Assembly (NCBI GenBank): GCA_017506865.1 | Contig: JAFCMP010000176.1 | Coordinates: 1-64,000 of the forward strand | DNA: 64,000 bases | Reading direction: 5' to 3' | Source: Tribonema minus | Lineage: Eukaryota > Sar > Xanthophyceae > Tribonematales > Tribonemataceae | Part shown: piece by piece, positions 18,641-30,359 of the stretch | Position numbering within the stretch: position 1 is the first letter of the stretch | How the letters are laid out: each line of letters starts with the position of its first letter | The notes under the pieces: model-generated | The model's input: only the letters and a program-made list of their open reading frames with translations | What the model was told of the DNA's origin: nothing | The model's database searches: none | Translations under genes and position numbers: made by a program

Positions 18641-19803
18641 CTCACGCCAGTCTTAAGGTGTTCACGCAGCCATTGCCAACGACCCTGCGTGCCATGCGGT
18701 AAAGTCGTAGGTTGCTCCTTTGCCGGAAGCGGATGTTGTCCTGGTGGCTCATTGATGTCTATAGCCGGTTGAGGTTCTGCCGCATTGCAGTCCTGCGCAA
18801 GAGAGGTAGTGTCAATTTGCACTCTCAAAATCGATTTGACAGACAACGTCGCTGTTGCTGCTGTTGCTTCTGAGGCCGTGGTACCTGAGTCACCCCCCCA
18901 TGCTTCAACATCCTCAGCCCATGTCACCTGCTTGCTCTCCTTTTTCTGCACAGCAGGCAGTGTTGCGCTATACTCCCCCCCTGCACACGAAGCGTGTGCA
19001 CAAGCGCAACCACTGGGCCGGGTGGGTGGGCGAAACTCATCCGGAGGTTCATCCTCCTCCGCGGTGTCGCCACTGGCACTGGAAGCAGAAGCATCAGTGA
19101 CATCAATGTGTGGGATGTAAGGGCCGCCAACAGCCTCAAATTTGGCCAGCATAGTGTTGGAGCCCTCCACGAAAAACAGTCCTGAGGCAACCGCTCCTGC
19201 CCTGATCTTGAGTGTGCACGTAGCCCACCCAGCGTTCTTAACCGGGCCCTGTAAATATGTGGCTGCCACAAGAGCGAACCGTTGGCGAGAGTAAGGCTGT
19301 TCTGCCATGAGCGGCACTTGATCAAAGGGGTGGACGCCGTCCAGACCATCGGCAGGCGGTACGTCCTCGTTCAACTCCACTCCCTTTCTCGCTCCGCTGT
19401 TCAACAAATTGAGCTCTGCCTGCAGTAGTATTGGCAATTGCGCGGTCGCCGTTGCTCCAAACGCCCATGCCACAGCTTGCGCCTTGCACTGTTGCAGTGT
19501 TGGCAGTGACGGCATCCGCATTTGGCATTTGGGTACCGCCGCCAAGCCGGCCGCCTCCACCGCATCTGCTACTCTGTCTGTGACTGACCCCCTCGCCGAA
19601 CGGGCGCTTGAAGCCGCAAAGCTCGAAACCGAAGCAACTGGATGTACGTCATCTGCCTCCACCATGCCAGCTGTTGAACGCTTTTGTTGTGGTGGCTCGC
19701 AATTGGGCTCATCTGCCTCTCCGCCCAGCCCTAGAGGTGGGCAGTCCGCGTATATGCCATCTACCAGGCACACTCCCTGCATTGATACCTCCGCGGTCTG
19801 CAA
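18559..19803 (-). pseudogene. Spacer region between methyltransferase and RT, element 2
   Basis: 414 codons, Ala- and acid-rich. No catalytic domain recognised. The stretch around CTLKIRAGAVASGLFFVEG resembles the LVEP-type spacer that normally lies between protease and RT in Ty3 elements. It overlaps the methyltransferase frame by 95 bases and the RT frame by about 50, each in a different frame, so it is probably one polyprotein broken by indels. Confidence 0.55.
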
Positions 19804-20811
19804 GTCCTGTATTGGGCTGCTCAGATCTGGACGACGCCGGCTGTGCGAATATGGCTTTCAGCACTGCTGCTCGCACTTGCGGCACCACCATGTCTGCCAA
19901 GCCCTGTGCCCAGGTTCGCTTAGTGGTGCCAACCGGCACTTTCAGGTACAGAGCACCGACCAGACGCATTTTCTGCAAAGGGGACAGCGTCGTGAAGTCA
20001 TCCACTCCAACTTTGTCTCTAGGCCGTGGTTGCAGTCGGTGCTGTGGTTTGTTGCATGTAAACATGCGAGCCTGAGCATTGGGATACTTGCCAGTCGTCG
20101 GATAGACCTGTGGGCCTTCCCTGCTGCGAGGTTGATTCCACACGCCTGTGGAACCTGTACGCAGCAAACCCTCAATGCTACACTGCTGATCTGGAGGCAG
20201 CCGTCCACTGAGGAGTTGCAGAGACATCTGTGCTAGGGCGTCACGCACTTCAGTCCCACCCTGAGCCATGACTACAAATAAGCGCCGCCGCTGGTATGGT
20301 GGCCCAAAGTCACTGGCGTTCAGCCGTAGGAAGCACAGATGATACCCCCTTTCGCGTGCTAATGCAAAGGCCTCCTGTCCTCGAGTCATTGACTCAATAG
20401 ACACAACATTTTCCAACACCACCAGTGGCATCTGCATTTGCGTCAGCTGATGCACCAGCAAGGGCGTGAGGGCTGCTCTGGTGCCCTCTCTACGCTCCCC
20501 TTTGTCTGCTCGTACCAAGCGTGCTGGTGTGAAATCTGTACAAGGGGGCCCCGTTACTACCATGCCAGCGCCAGAGGCCGCCAGTTCCTCCCACATGTCA
20601 GAGGTGTACGGGTCTCTGGTGGAGAGCTCAGCACCAACACCTCGATTGGCATCGTAACGGGCTTCGCTGCGGCGTTGCGGTCCATGGCGTACACTACACG
20701 CCCTCCTGCCATCTGTACGGCACGGCTGAACCCCCCAATGCCGGCACAGAGGTCTGCCACTTTTACCGCGTCCGGCCCAGGGTCCCCCATATCACCTGGC
20801 TGTTCCCAGTC
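19709..20811 (-). pseudogene. C5 cytosine DNA methyltransferase of element 2, frameshifted
   Basis: Motif I is in the frame 20811-20557 (VADLCAGIGGFSRAVQMAG, then VYAMDRN). Motif IV (VVTGPPCTDFTPA), motif VI (VVLENVVSIES) and motif VIII (YQRRRLFVVMA) are in the frame of 20596-19709, at -1 to the first. The break falls between motifs I and IV, at about 20600-20665. All key residues are present, so one indel or frameshift separates it from a full catalytic domain. It shares PPCTD, ENVVS and RRRL(Y/F)VV with the methyltransferase at 6554-7483. The upstream TAG at 20814-20812 is in frame with motif I. Confidence 0.88.
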
Positions 20812-22674
20812 CTATAGTGGAGCCCAGCCAGGCTCGTGTATGACTGCGCCGTCTGACCCAAAGTATCGATACCACCCCCCGCGACGCCAATCACGCTTCG
20901 TAGTGGCGACCCCAACCTCAAAGATGGAACGCCGTTCCGGCAACTTCATGCCCAACAGGTAAGGCGGAATGTCTGCCACAGGCGTGCCAGATTCGGAGGA
21001 AGAGTGATCTGATCCTTGAGCCGCGAAGCGATCAGCAGACGGCAGACCCTCTGGTAGCACTGTAGACGGAGTTGTTGGTACTTTGTGAGCGGCCATTTTC
21101 CGTCCACTGTTATCCCCCATAGTGCCAGCGGTGGTGGCATCTGTCTGTGCAGCGTTTCGGCGTGCCATAGTCTCCTTGCGACGCCGTCGCTCCGTTGATG
21201 ACATCCTGCGTCGGTGTGGCACATACGAAGAGCTGCCAGGTGTGTCCGATGAGGCTGGTTCCCTGGTGCGAGGCTGCCCCTGTTCAGACTGTTGCACCGC
21301 GCGGTGTATGCGCTGAATGGATCGGAGGCGCATGCGAGTGAAGCGTCTCAAAAGCACTTTGTACAGTGCAGTGATGCGCTGACGGCGGCCTGCCCTAGGT
21401 ATCTCCAGTGCATGCTCTCGCAATAGAGCCTCCACCCAACGGCGTGCGTCAGCCCTCGCCACCGTTAACATGTGGTCTGCATCAGATTCTGGGAAGGCTG
21501 CCACCCCCCCATCATCGGAGCTGATGTCCGCCCCATCCAAGGAACAGGTATTGGCAGCACGCACTTCTGTCAGCAGGCGCTCTACTTCTGCCCGTAACTC
21601 AACGGCCACCAGACCCTCCTCACCAGATGAGAGCGGTTGAGCTTGAGACTGCTCCCCAGCAAAGCGCCGGCGAAGCAGCTCCGTTCGTGCGGCTGCGACC
21701 AAGCTGCGCATTCGCAAGTCCAGCGGGCTCTGCCTATCCGCATGCTGCTCCAGGAAAGCCTCCGTCGTTTGCGATGCATTAGCCAACGCATCACGTGCAA
21801 CGTCGAGTAGCTTCTGGTGCTTGATGGCCATCTCGTCCAACTTTGGATCTATGCAAGGCCACTCCGCTGTACGCTTCTCCTCAATAGATGCCAACCGTGC
21901 AGCCTCACGGAGCGCCGCCATACGTCGACGCCGACGCAGAGCCGCCCGCTGTTGGTAAGCCTGCACGCGCTCGCCAGACAGCGTAGAACTGCTATCTGAG
22001 GACTCCTCCGAGTTATCCCCCTTGTTCTTCTCCATGATCTGGTCCACCTCATCACCAAGGCCCTCCGGTAGGGACGCCAAAGGCTCAAAGAACCCATGCC
22101 CACCATGTACGTTGACAATCGCCTCCGGTTGCGATGCATGACGTATGGGGCTGTCAATGTCGGCTGCATGTGATTGCACGCAACGAGCTGTTGTATGCAA
22201 GGTGCTGTGCACCGTCTGGGGCCTGGCAAGCTCCACCCGTTCCGCGGCCCTTATGGCCTTTATCAGATCACGACTGTCAGGATCCAGTACTGAGTCATTG
22301 AGAACCCAGTCCTCCGCCGACAGTGGCATGGCTGTGTCATCTTGCCGTGATAGACTACCATCGCTCTGAGCAGCTGATGCCCCAAGGTTGTTGGACATTT
22401 CAACATTGCTGGAGTTGCTGCCGCCCAGGTTGACGCTGTGCGCGTTTGAGCGGCTATCTGCCCTGCTTGTCACGAGACCATCATCCGGCTGGGAGGCCAC
22501 TAACCCCTGATCGCCTGCGGCCTCATTACTATCACCACCCATCTGCGCCCTGAGCGCGGGCTGCGTACTCATTACTGTCACCACCCTCAGAGCTCTGAAC
22601 GCGGGCAGCGCTGTCACAGCGATCACCACCTTCAGCGCCACAGCCGACCAAGCTGTTGTTCGTGAGCCCCGCAA
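20812..22674 (-). pseudogene. Linker or Gag-like ORF of element 2, ends at TAG before the methyltransferase
   Basis: 620 codons, Ser/Ala/Arg-rich, with helical charged stretches (for example ALRRRRRMAALREAAR). No named domain. It ends with TAG at 20814-20812, and the same frame continues without interruption into methyltransferase motif I. The stop is therefore either a nonsense mutation or a readthrough site (TAG followed by G, as in Gag-Pol readthrough of some retroviruses). It overlaps the preceding ORF by 143 bases in another frame. Confidence 0.5.
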
Positions 22675-23479
22675 CGTCGTCGCAGCAAACAGTCAGCGCA
22701 TTCTCACGTGTCAAGGTCGATGAGGCGTCCATGTTGCCTGCCCGCGCCTCGTCTTTGATCACGCCCTCTACCTCTGGCGTTGAGGCGGTACTGTCAGCTG
22801 CAGCGGTGGCACCGGCCGGCGTGTCAGCGATGGTAGGTGCAGCAATGTTCCCAGCAGTGTTCCTCCCCCCCACACACGAAGCCACCGGCGAGTGTGTCGC
22901 ACACTGCGGGCGGGAGGGTGGGCTGCACGTATGGAGAGATGCACCTGTAACTGAGCTCGCAGCAAGAGCACGGTGGGCGTCCGGAGAGCCGCAGCTAACG
23001 ATGTCGGCAAGCGGGATGCCCTCCAGAAGCACCTCCTTGCCAGCTAGCACAGCAGCCACCACGAAGCGTACGTTGGCGGCGTTCTGAGCCATAGAAAGCT
23101 GTACTGATCCTGTGCTGTCCAAGGATGTCAGCCTCACTGCTGCTGACTGCAGAGATGCGAATAAGTCAGCAGGTGTGGCATCCGCGTGCTCGACCCTGGC
23201 TGCTGCACTCATGTCGCGACCCATAACTGCGTTTGAGTGTTGCCTGCTGCCATTGCCACCGCCCGAGGCCCCAGGAGCGCTATTGTTCCTGATGTCATCA
23301 TAGAAACGATCGACATCAGTAGAATCACGCACCGGGTATTCAAAGTCCTTGCCATCAACGCTGACAGTGAATGACTTGTAACCCGGGTTGGGCCTCCAGT
23401 CATTGGCGCGCAGTAAGTCCAGACCCAGCAGAAGGAGCTGAACCAGCACTCGAACCAGGTGGAAGTCGACCGGCACCAC
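22532..23479 (-). pseudogene. Protease C-terminal part plus linker, element 2
   Basis: 315 codons. The N-terminus (LLLLGLDLLRANDWRPNP) matches the C-terminal end of Ty3-type retropepsins, the ILGMDFL-like motif. The DTG half is missing: upstream in the same frame is a TAG at about 23505, and I find no DTG or DSG nearby. The rest is low complexity. The first codon is GTG, so this is an internal fragment and not a gene start. Confidence 0.5.
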
Positions 23480-23631
23480 TATGTGCTCGCCAGCCCCACC
23501 CGCCTACGCTTTCTCCTAATTCTAGCCCTTACATGCCCCACCGTCCTTCCTCCTTGTCCGTCCGTCTTATGGGTGTGTATCTGCACTCGCTGGCAAACAG
23601 GCTCCGAATCGGCGTATAGGAGGGGTCGGCA

Positions 23632-23904
23632 CTAGCATGCTCGACTCGCGTCTTCAAGTTGCTGTTTAAGAGTGGGCCTGATGTACACCCTGAACGACGC
23701 TGACCGCCACCTGCCTGCTGCCATTATCTCCGTATCCGGCGCTCCCGCGGCCTCTCTACCGTTGTTATGCGCCGAGAGCTCTGACAAGACATATTTGAGA
23801 ACGCCAAACCGTACCAAACTATCATACCTCCCGGCCATGCCTCTCATGAGGTCATTCCTGACCGTGCGCGCACCAGCGTGTCCCACTAAAATGGCTGTCG
23901 CAAC
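23632..23904 (-). pseudogene. Tyrosine-recombinase-like C-terminal fragment
   Basis: About 90 codons, starting after a TAA. The end, EIMAAGRWRSASFRVYIRP, resembles the last catalytic segment of tyrosine recombinases (GxWxS with a downstream Tyr), as in DIRS, Ngaro, Crypton or phage integrases. The Arg and His boxes expected upstream are not visible, so it is a fragment. It lies about 150 bases upstream of the element 2 remnant on the same strand, and may be an unrelated neighbour or insertion site. Confidence 0.4.
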
Positions 23905-25074
23905 TTAGGCACATTCCCCCCTCCATGCCCCTGCCTCCTTGTCAGCCCTGCTTTACCATGGTTGGAACTTGTGGTCCTACCGGGTAGGCAAATGTGGCCT
24001 GCACCCCGGCCATGAGGCTCGCTGCGTGACGAGCCGCATGCATTGAGGGGTACATGCCATTACCAGCCACACGCTTTGAGGGGTACATGCCATGTATCAC
24101 CATTCGTTGCGTATCAGCAACAACAACAATAGTCTTTCTGCGATGCGAAAGCACATCACACTGCCTCAGGCGCAGACTATGACAGTTGCCAGCGTTGGTA
24201 CTCAGGCGGGACTCTAACAGTGTCATCATGTATGGGCATTTTTGTACAGCTGCTTTTGCGCACCAAGAAGATCACGCATGCTTGCCTCATGTACTGAAAG
24301 TGCAGTCGTTCCTCACTCAATCATCACAGTGTCATGAAGGCAGCCTTCCAGCGCATGCTGAACTTGTCAACCAGGATGCCAACAGCCTGACACTGCCTGA
24401 TCACTTGCGCAACTAGAGGTGCTTCCAGCAGCGGCGCCTGGCCATCACGTACTGGGCCCTGGTCCAAGCCCCACGGGCGCGCATCATGGATGACGATGAT
24501 GACCCCAATACCCAGGTCCACATGACTGTGCTGCCGGGCACCAGATGGGCGGCAGATCATCAATGCCCTGTCTTCACAAGGCGGCATGTGCATATGTTTG
24601 CAAACAGTTTCTGGAGCGGCCCGGGTACTCTCATCAGCACCATGGCGTTTGCGAAGTGCGAGTTATTCGGGTGTCTCAACGGCACACTTTTCTGCAGTGC
24701 TTGCGGTGCATGATGTACATGTTGATGATGTGCTACTTTTCGCGTCAGCACGGCCGGCTACCTGAACAGAGGGCTGGATGCAGGCTGCAATCACATTTGC
24801 GGCAGCCCTGCTCGGCAGCGGTGGAAATGGCAACACGCAGCTATTTTTGTCACTGGGCGCAAGTGATGTGGAAAGTTTCTGGACACTTTCCTTGCTGTTA
24901 AATCTTGGTAAATGAGCCACACACTGCATGTATGCACCTTGTATACAGAACGTTGGTGTGTGCTGGCCTGCTCAGAGTAATCAACCTGCAGTCTGGATAT
25001 TCCTGACTTGGCCTTACAGCCAGCCTTGATGTGTTCTTCAAGTACAATTACATAGAGTGACAGTGCTTATTGCC
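23905..25074. other. Intergenic with a short tandem repeat
   Basis: ttgaggggtacatgccat occurs at 24043-24060 and 24076-24093, and a related copy is at 11605-11621. I see no gene. Several ORFs of 75-118 codons overlap in different frames and none shows a family signature. Confidence 0.45.
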
Positions 25075-25570
25075 ACCCAAGTCACGAACTTCGCCTGGCC
25101 AAATTGATTGCATGTGATGCTCCCAGGGCTGTGTATGACTTGGCGGAGCTGGTGACCAGCTATGAAGGCAACGACCTGCATGGGAAACTGCAGGCACGCT
25201 TCAACCAGCTGGGGTGCAGAGCTGGATGCTGACGTGCAGGAGGGCGCCGATTGTCTGAAGATCCTAGACATCTGCGAGACGGTGCGTCACCTGCCTAACG
25301 GCGACAGCTCAAGCGCCGGCTTTTCGCATAGCTGCAGCAGCTATATGTGGAGACCGACCGCACAGACTACCAGGAGCTGATGTCGGGGCTGTTTGAGCAG
25401 TTTCCTGGCGATGCCGCAGCGCGCCGCAGAACAGGGACGCTGTGAGGGGGCCTGCTGTCGGTCCCTACAAAGCTCACTTCTCCCTCCCCCGCTTCAAGCC
25501 TCGGCCGGCGTTCAACCGCATCGACCGCTATGCTATGAGTTGCCGCCACATAGCTGCGTGGCAGATGATC
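25075..25570 (+). pseudogene. Possible coding relic, unknown family
   Basis: GC-rich, codon-like sequence with protein-like pieces in different plus-strand frames: LAELVTSYEGNDLHGKLQAR near 25138, ADCLKILDICETVRHLP near 25250, and LYVETDRTDYQELMSGLFEQ near 25342. The frame changes suggest a decayed gene or unrecognised introns. I cannot name it. Confidence 0.25.
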
Positions 25571-26771
25571 TATAAGCTCCTTCGACCCCGAAGTTCGCTA
25601 ACCGAAGTACAGTACAGGGGTATGACGCGCGCGTGCATATGGGCGCGTACACATGGGTGCCTCTAGGGCTGCAGGCATACTATTGGTCTCGCTGCGGAGT
25701 ACTTGTCGACAGGATAAGCACGCCTTGCCTACTAGTAGTAGCGCACTACAGATTTGTTTTAGCTTAGCTACTGGTAGTGTCACACTGCAGATGTATCCTA
25801 GCAGCATGCTTGACCTGTCGCTTTGTCAACTTTTGGGGTGATTACCATGGTCTCACCACTCATGCGTGATATTGTAACCACTGAGCGGCTGTCTAAGTCT
25901 GCTGAGCACCACATGCTGAAACCTGGCAGTCGCAGTCAAATGTGATGATTGATATTGTCGTTTCTCAGCGGTTGATTGATTCCTGCTTGCATACTACCAG
26001 TACGCATCCACATCGCACGTGCAGCGGCACGGGTGAGCTGTTTCCACATCGTGCTGAGCTGATGGCCGATCGGGGCCTCTGGTGGTATGCTGATTTTCAT
26101 GCAGTCATAATATAGCCCTGCGGGCGCGGGAAGAGTCCTACGGACGCGTGCCAGTCGAGTGCACTATGATCACACATGCATCAAGAGATTTGTGTCCTGC
26201 TCACACACTGTGGAAATTTCACATCACAGGGTGTTGTATTGCAACATGTCGGAAAGCTGGCCATACAGACAGACCCACTAATGTCACTGCACAGCAGCAG
26301 AGGAAGCAGCGGGCACTGGAGGCCCAGTGAACCTGTGTGCAAAAGAGAGCAGTACATCAATGACACTTACAAATGCACAGAAGGTGGTTGCGGAACACCT
26401 GGGAGTATATTATCCTTCCGCAAAACGTGACAGTATTCTGAGCCAAAACGTCACACATCTTGGTATCTGGAGAGCAGCGTTGTATTGACAACACCTGGGC
26501 ACAAAGTAAGAGCAAGCTTTGCTGACAAGAACAAATAAGTTGTGCTTTCTGAGAGCCCCGTACACTAATTCCGGCGATTCCTTGGGCGGTTTCGAGCTTT
26601 CACAGCTTCGCGTGTGTTGGACTGTAGCGTTATCTTACAGATTGAATAATACTACAATTACTGATGCGGCTCTCTGCTGCGTCTACTCTGGCTGCTGCTG
26701 CTCCTGTTGCTGCTGATAGTCACCCACACAGCCAGGCGAAGCCTCCAGGGTTTAGGCTGAACGAGGCCGGT
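25571..26771. other. Intergenic, no gene recognised
   Basis: Nothing with a convincing coding or RNA signature. A short GCT/CTG-rich run lies near 26665-26715. Confidence 0.4.
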
Positions 26772-27620
26772 GCCCTATATCCGGCGTTTTCTTGCCGGTT
26801 TCCGCGAGCGCGCGCGCGCACTTTCGAACCAAATGCTATTGATTTGCGCCAAAGAAATCAACTCATCACAGCTGAGGAGTTAGCTATAGGTTGTTCAACA
26901 AGAACTCATGTATTCACGCAGGGCTACAAAAGTATGTACCGTTCGGGCTAAAGAGCTCACCATCTCACGAACGGGTCAAAAACAGAAATCAAAAATCAGT
27001 CCTTCCTAAGCTAACACCAAGATGGCCATGGCGTTAGGCCAAACCCATACATACTTTCATTAAGTGCAGCAGGGGGCTATCCATCAAGCCATCAGCGCCG
27101 CAAACCATGATGTTGCAGGGGAGTTGATAAGTTTTCAGAGTGCGCGACATTTTTAGTTTTCTTGAGAAAGTGATCATGGCGCGCGCTGTACGACACAGCG
27201 GCGACGCGGGGCCAGGCAGTAGCTAGCATGAATGTACTTTGTCGGCGCCATAGCGGTAGCAACGCAGCGCACCGCCTCTAGCAGGAGTGGTGTGCATTAA
27301 CGCTGCTGTGGAACCCGAGAGGTCCCAACACGAAAAGGTGTTTCTTAGCCGCTAGCACCCACATTGGGGAGGCATGCGCGTCCGCCAGAGCAAGCTGCGT
27401 AATGTCCACCAAACACGAGGGCAATGTACTCAGCAATAGCGTTCGGTAGGCAAGAACGCAAGTATCTAAGGCGACTGGGACATGTCTCGCTGCCTCCTGC
27501 CGTGGAGTACATCACGCGTCAGCGCCGTAGACCAACATGCCTAGGGCTAGGGTTAGCGCCAAATCAAAGCGACCCCAGTTGGTCGGGAGAAACGCCGGAA
27601 TCAGGGTACCGGCCTCTTAA
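26772..27620. repeat. Dispersed repeat, copy A (about 850 bp)
   Basis: Aligns along its length with 33374-34241. Landmarks in order: atccggcgtttt, cgccaaagaaatcaactcat, gggctaaagagctcaccatc, ccatcaagccatcagcgccg, ggcgacgcggggccaggcag, cctctagcagg, cgagaggtc and aacgccggaat. Copy A has about 70 bases (near 27365-27440) that copy B lacks. No protein is encoded. It is probably a non-autonomous element or solo LTR. Confidence 0.85.
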
Positions 27621-29483
27621 ATTAATCCTTAACCCTAAGCCCTGGCCCCTGACCCCTAAACGCTCACTTTACACCCTACACGCCGCCATGACCTCGTACT
27701 ACTACATTTGCTCTTTTTGGACAAGGACATGCTGCACTCACCGGTAGTGGTGGCAGCTGCCTGCTTGTTGACCGCGTCGAGCAGGCGCTGCTGCTGCAGC
27801 TGCACTTGTCGCAACTGCCGTTATATCTCTGTTGCATCCATCCAGGTCTCTGACATATAGGCACAATGGAAATGATTTAGAGAGGCAGCAGCAGCGCAAG
27901 AGGAGGCGGACAGGAACAACATGAAAGCAGCGGCAGAGACGGGCATCACTCACGAGGTCTGCAGGACATCATCTAACTATCCTGCATGCACAGGGTTGTG
28001 TCGAGCATACCACGATATATAGTATACTTCAGTGACACATGTACTAGTATGTACACTCATGACCAAAAATGCCGGCATGCTGTGTACGCTTGGCATTGTG
28101 GCAAATTGGCCGTCTTGGCATATTCTTAACAGCGCACGGCATGCAGCTCGTGGTCCTTGCAGTTTGACAGACAGGGTTTGCTTCTGAAACTTTTCTCCAG
28201 GATTTTAATTGAACCAGCGTTCGGTGATTGTAGGAAAACCATTGTCATCTACTGCTGCTCAGCAGGTGCTATGAGGGACAACTCCACTTGTAACTGGTGT
28301 TTGTGCTTGTAGTCGTCATCAAAGCCCCTTCTGGTGCTAGTCATGCAATGCCTGCAATTGCAGCTGTGATGCTTACCGAATCAGTTGTTTCGAAGAGGTG
28401 ATCCGCATATATATAGTATACATTCGCATATGCATTACTTGTACATTACTTGTAACATAGCAAGGATATGTTGTACGTTGTATACTTCGCCTGCTATGCT
28501 ACTGCTCGTAGGTGAGGAAAGGAGAACGCTACGGATAGCTCGTGCTAAACAACCTGGATCCTCCATGTCGCCGCTCGGATGGTTCAGAACCCGCTTATCA
28601 CCTTCTGCACTACGCGCATTCAAGAGCGCTGTCACTAGCTGCTGAACCTCTGTGTTGTGCCGCTGGCTGGAGCTGGCCTACCGAACACGTGAGACCTGTC
28701 CATACAGAACACCCATGCCTCGAACGCTAAAGCTTGCACACAGAAGTCTCTTTTTGTCTACTGTGGTTATGGTGGCACTGTTTGACTCGTGGCCAACGAC
28801 TGCAGCAGCGGCGACCACGGTTATTGGTGGAAGGCACTCGCGGCTAGCCATCCCTTGCCACCTAGAGCTCAACGATCTTTTTGATCCGTTTTGCATTCAG
28901 TATAGTTTAGTTTTCTTCGTGATACGTTGGCGCATATCTATGCATACGCAAGTGGCATGACATCACAGGCATAATACGCATGGTGCATAGCCAGTACGCT
29001 GCATGCGACGTGCGAGTTACGCGGACTATGTACAGTGTATGTTCGAGTGACGTGGCATGAGAATGATGCCTATATGCACTGCCGATCGGTTCCCTCCTGG
29101 AGCATAATGAGAGACAGAGGGCACCAGCAGCCCGCGCGAAGAGCAGGAAGAGCAGTTGATGATCTCGCAACTGCTTACATATCGTGTGATACTGCATGCA
29201 CAGGTGCTGAAGTAGACGCGTATTGCACACCAGGAGCTGCCAGCGGGCGCGCAGTCACTTGGGTGTAATATCTATATCACCAGGTTTTTGCCTGATGTCT
29301 AGAGACAACGCAGCATCACCTCGGAAGTAATCGACAACAGCACAATCATCGACATGCTCACCTTCAGAAGTCGCTTTCTCCTCGCTTTCTCCTCATTTGA
29401 AGCGTCAACAGGGCTACCACTCGCCACACCCGCAGAGCTATCTGCAATTGAGAAACGGAAGGAGGACAAATAAGACTTGTGCA
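27621..29483. other. Intergenic, no gene recognised
   Basis: No supported gene. A plus-strand ORF at 28385-28645 and others are short and without family features. The short stretch aaccctaagccctggcccct near 27633 is loosely telomere-like only. Confidence 0.4.
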
Positions 29484-30359
29484 TCAATGTTGCTGTTCAC
29501 ACCGAGAGGTCACAACGCGAAAAATGGTTTCGTAACCGCTAGTGTTGCCACAGTGCTCAACATGCATTTTTGCACACTTCAGCCTACCGCTGCCACATAC
29601 AGTCGAAGCGGTGCTAAGCCATGCACTCACCCCATACTCCCTACCATGGCCATTGTGACCTAGAGGATTCCACACAGACACGTGGTCGTCGGCGTGCAGA
29701 AGCGGTTGAGACGCCGACTCTCCGTAGTCAATGACTTGTACAATGCGCGGCTTCGGTTTCTCGCCGTCAGAGCTGCGCGAGTACATGAGCGTGAGCTCGC
29801 CAAGCTGTGGCGAGAATGGCGCAAGGAGCCCCTGATGAAAGCCCATATCCGCCTCAATAGCCTCCAGCTGACGGTCTGGCCGTACTCGTCCCTGGGCAGT
29901 ACTGCCACCACCCCGCGTAAGTGTTATTTGCCCATCGTCATGACAGTCGCGAAATGTCCATACGACAAGTTCAAGGCCGTTGTGATCTTCGATCACTGTG
30001 CTTTCCGCGACGCCCAGCTCAAAAGCATCGCCGGACGCCTCGTTGCGTGGTTTTAACATCGCCAACATGGTGCCACCCACCAAGCAGCCAGTACCGTATG
30101 CACGAAAGTCTGGCAAGTCAGTAGGAAACCCGCCAGGCCGCATGAACGGCGTGCCAGCGCGCATGTCTGCTAGCTGCTGACGAACTGCAGGATGCTGGCC
30201 AGCCAGTGCCGCGCCTCGCGACCACGGCTGTAGGCGACCACGGCTGTAGAACGAGACGACGTGAGACAGGCTGATCGTGTGCAAGCAATCCCATATCAGT
30301 CGTTGCGGCTGAGTTTGTTGTGCCCGATGGCACCCTTGACGCACCTCTCGCCGATACAC
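29484..30359 (-). CDS. Unrecognised ORF, 291 codons
   Basis: The longest ORF in this region. The middle part looks like real protein (for example TGCLVGGTMLAMLKPRN, and SPQLGELTLMYSRSSDGEK), so part of it may be an exon or a relic of a gene. Its C-terminal 35 codons lie inside dispersed repeat sequence (29487-29601), which argues that the annotated end is not original. No domain, signal peptide or membrane segment is evident. Start and splicing are unknown. Confidence 0.35.
   Translation of the reverse strand: MYRREVRQGCHRAQQTQPQRLIWDCLHTISLSHVVSFYSRGRLQPWSRGAALAGQHPAVRQQLADMRAGTPFMRPGGFPTDLPDFRAYGTGCLVGGTMLAMLKPRNEASGDAFELGVAESTVIEDHNGLELVVWTFRDCHDDGQITLTRGGGSTAQGRVRPDRQLEAIEADMGFHQGLLAPFSPQLGELTLMYSRSSDGEKPKPRIVQVIDYGESASQPLLHADDHVSVWNPLGHNGHGREYGVSAWLSTASTVCGSGRLKCAKMHVEHCGNTSGYETIFRVVTSRCEQQH
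29487..29601. repeat. Fragments of two dispersed repeats joined
   Basis: 29487-29542 matches part of the 850-bp repeat (cgagaggtcacaacgcgaaa, cgctag). 29543-29601 matches the 60-bp repeat seen at 14525 and 32883. The junction suggests the 60-bp repeat is part of, or inserted into, the larger family. Confidence 0.6.

Larger units (their letters stand above)
15148..23479 (-). mobile_element. Second, decayed Ty3/gypsy-type element with its own DNA methyltransferase
   Basis: On the minus strand the order is: protease C-terminal part (23479 downward), low-complexity linker, C5 methyltransferase (20811-19709), spacer, RT (18608-18060 and 18059 onward), RNase H and integrase to 15414, then a C-terminal tail to 15148. 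Reading requires several frame changes and passage through in-frame TAG (20814-20812), TAG (18062-18060) and TGA (17459-17457). I found no Gag, no protease DTG motif and no LTR pair at either side, so it is truncated and decayed. It differs from the element at 1-11383 in sequence and in where the methyltransferase sits. Confidence 0.85.

Noticed and set aside
17457..20814. Alternative genetic code (TAG or TGA read as an amino acid)
   Set aside because: The intact element has over 3,100 codons and the Pmp-like exons about 690 codons with no in-frame TAG, TGA or TAA, and both element ORFs end in TAG. The stops in element 2 are better explained by decay or local readthrough.
14900..25000. LTR pair for element 2
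   Set aside because: I compared the flanks (14.5-15.1 kb with 23.9-25.0 kb) and saw no matching direct repeat. The short 55-bp tandem repeat at 15002 is local only.
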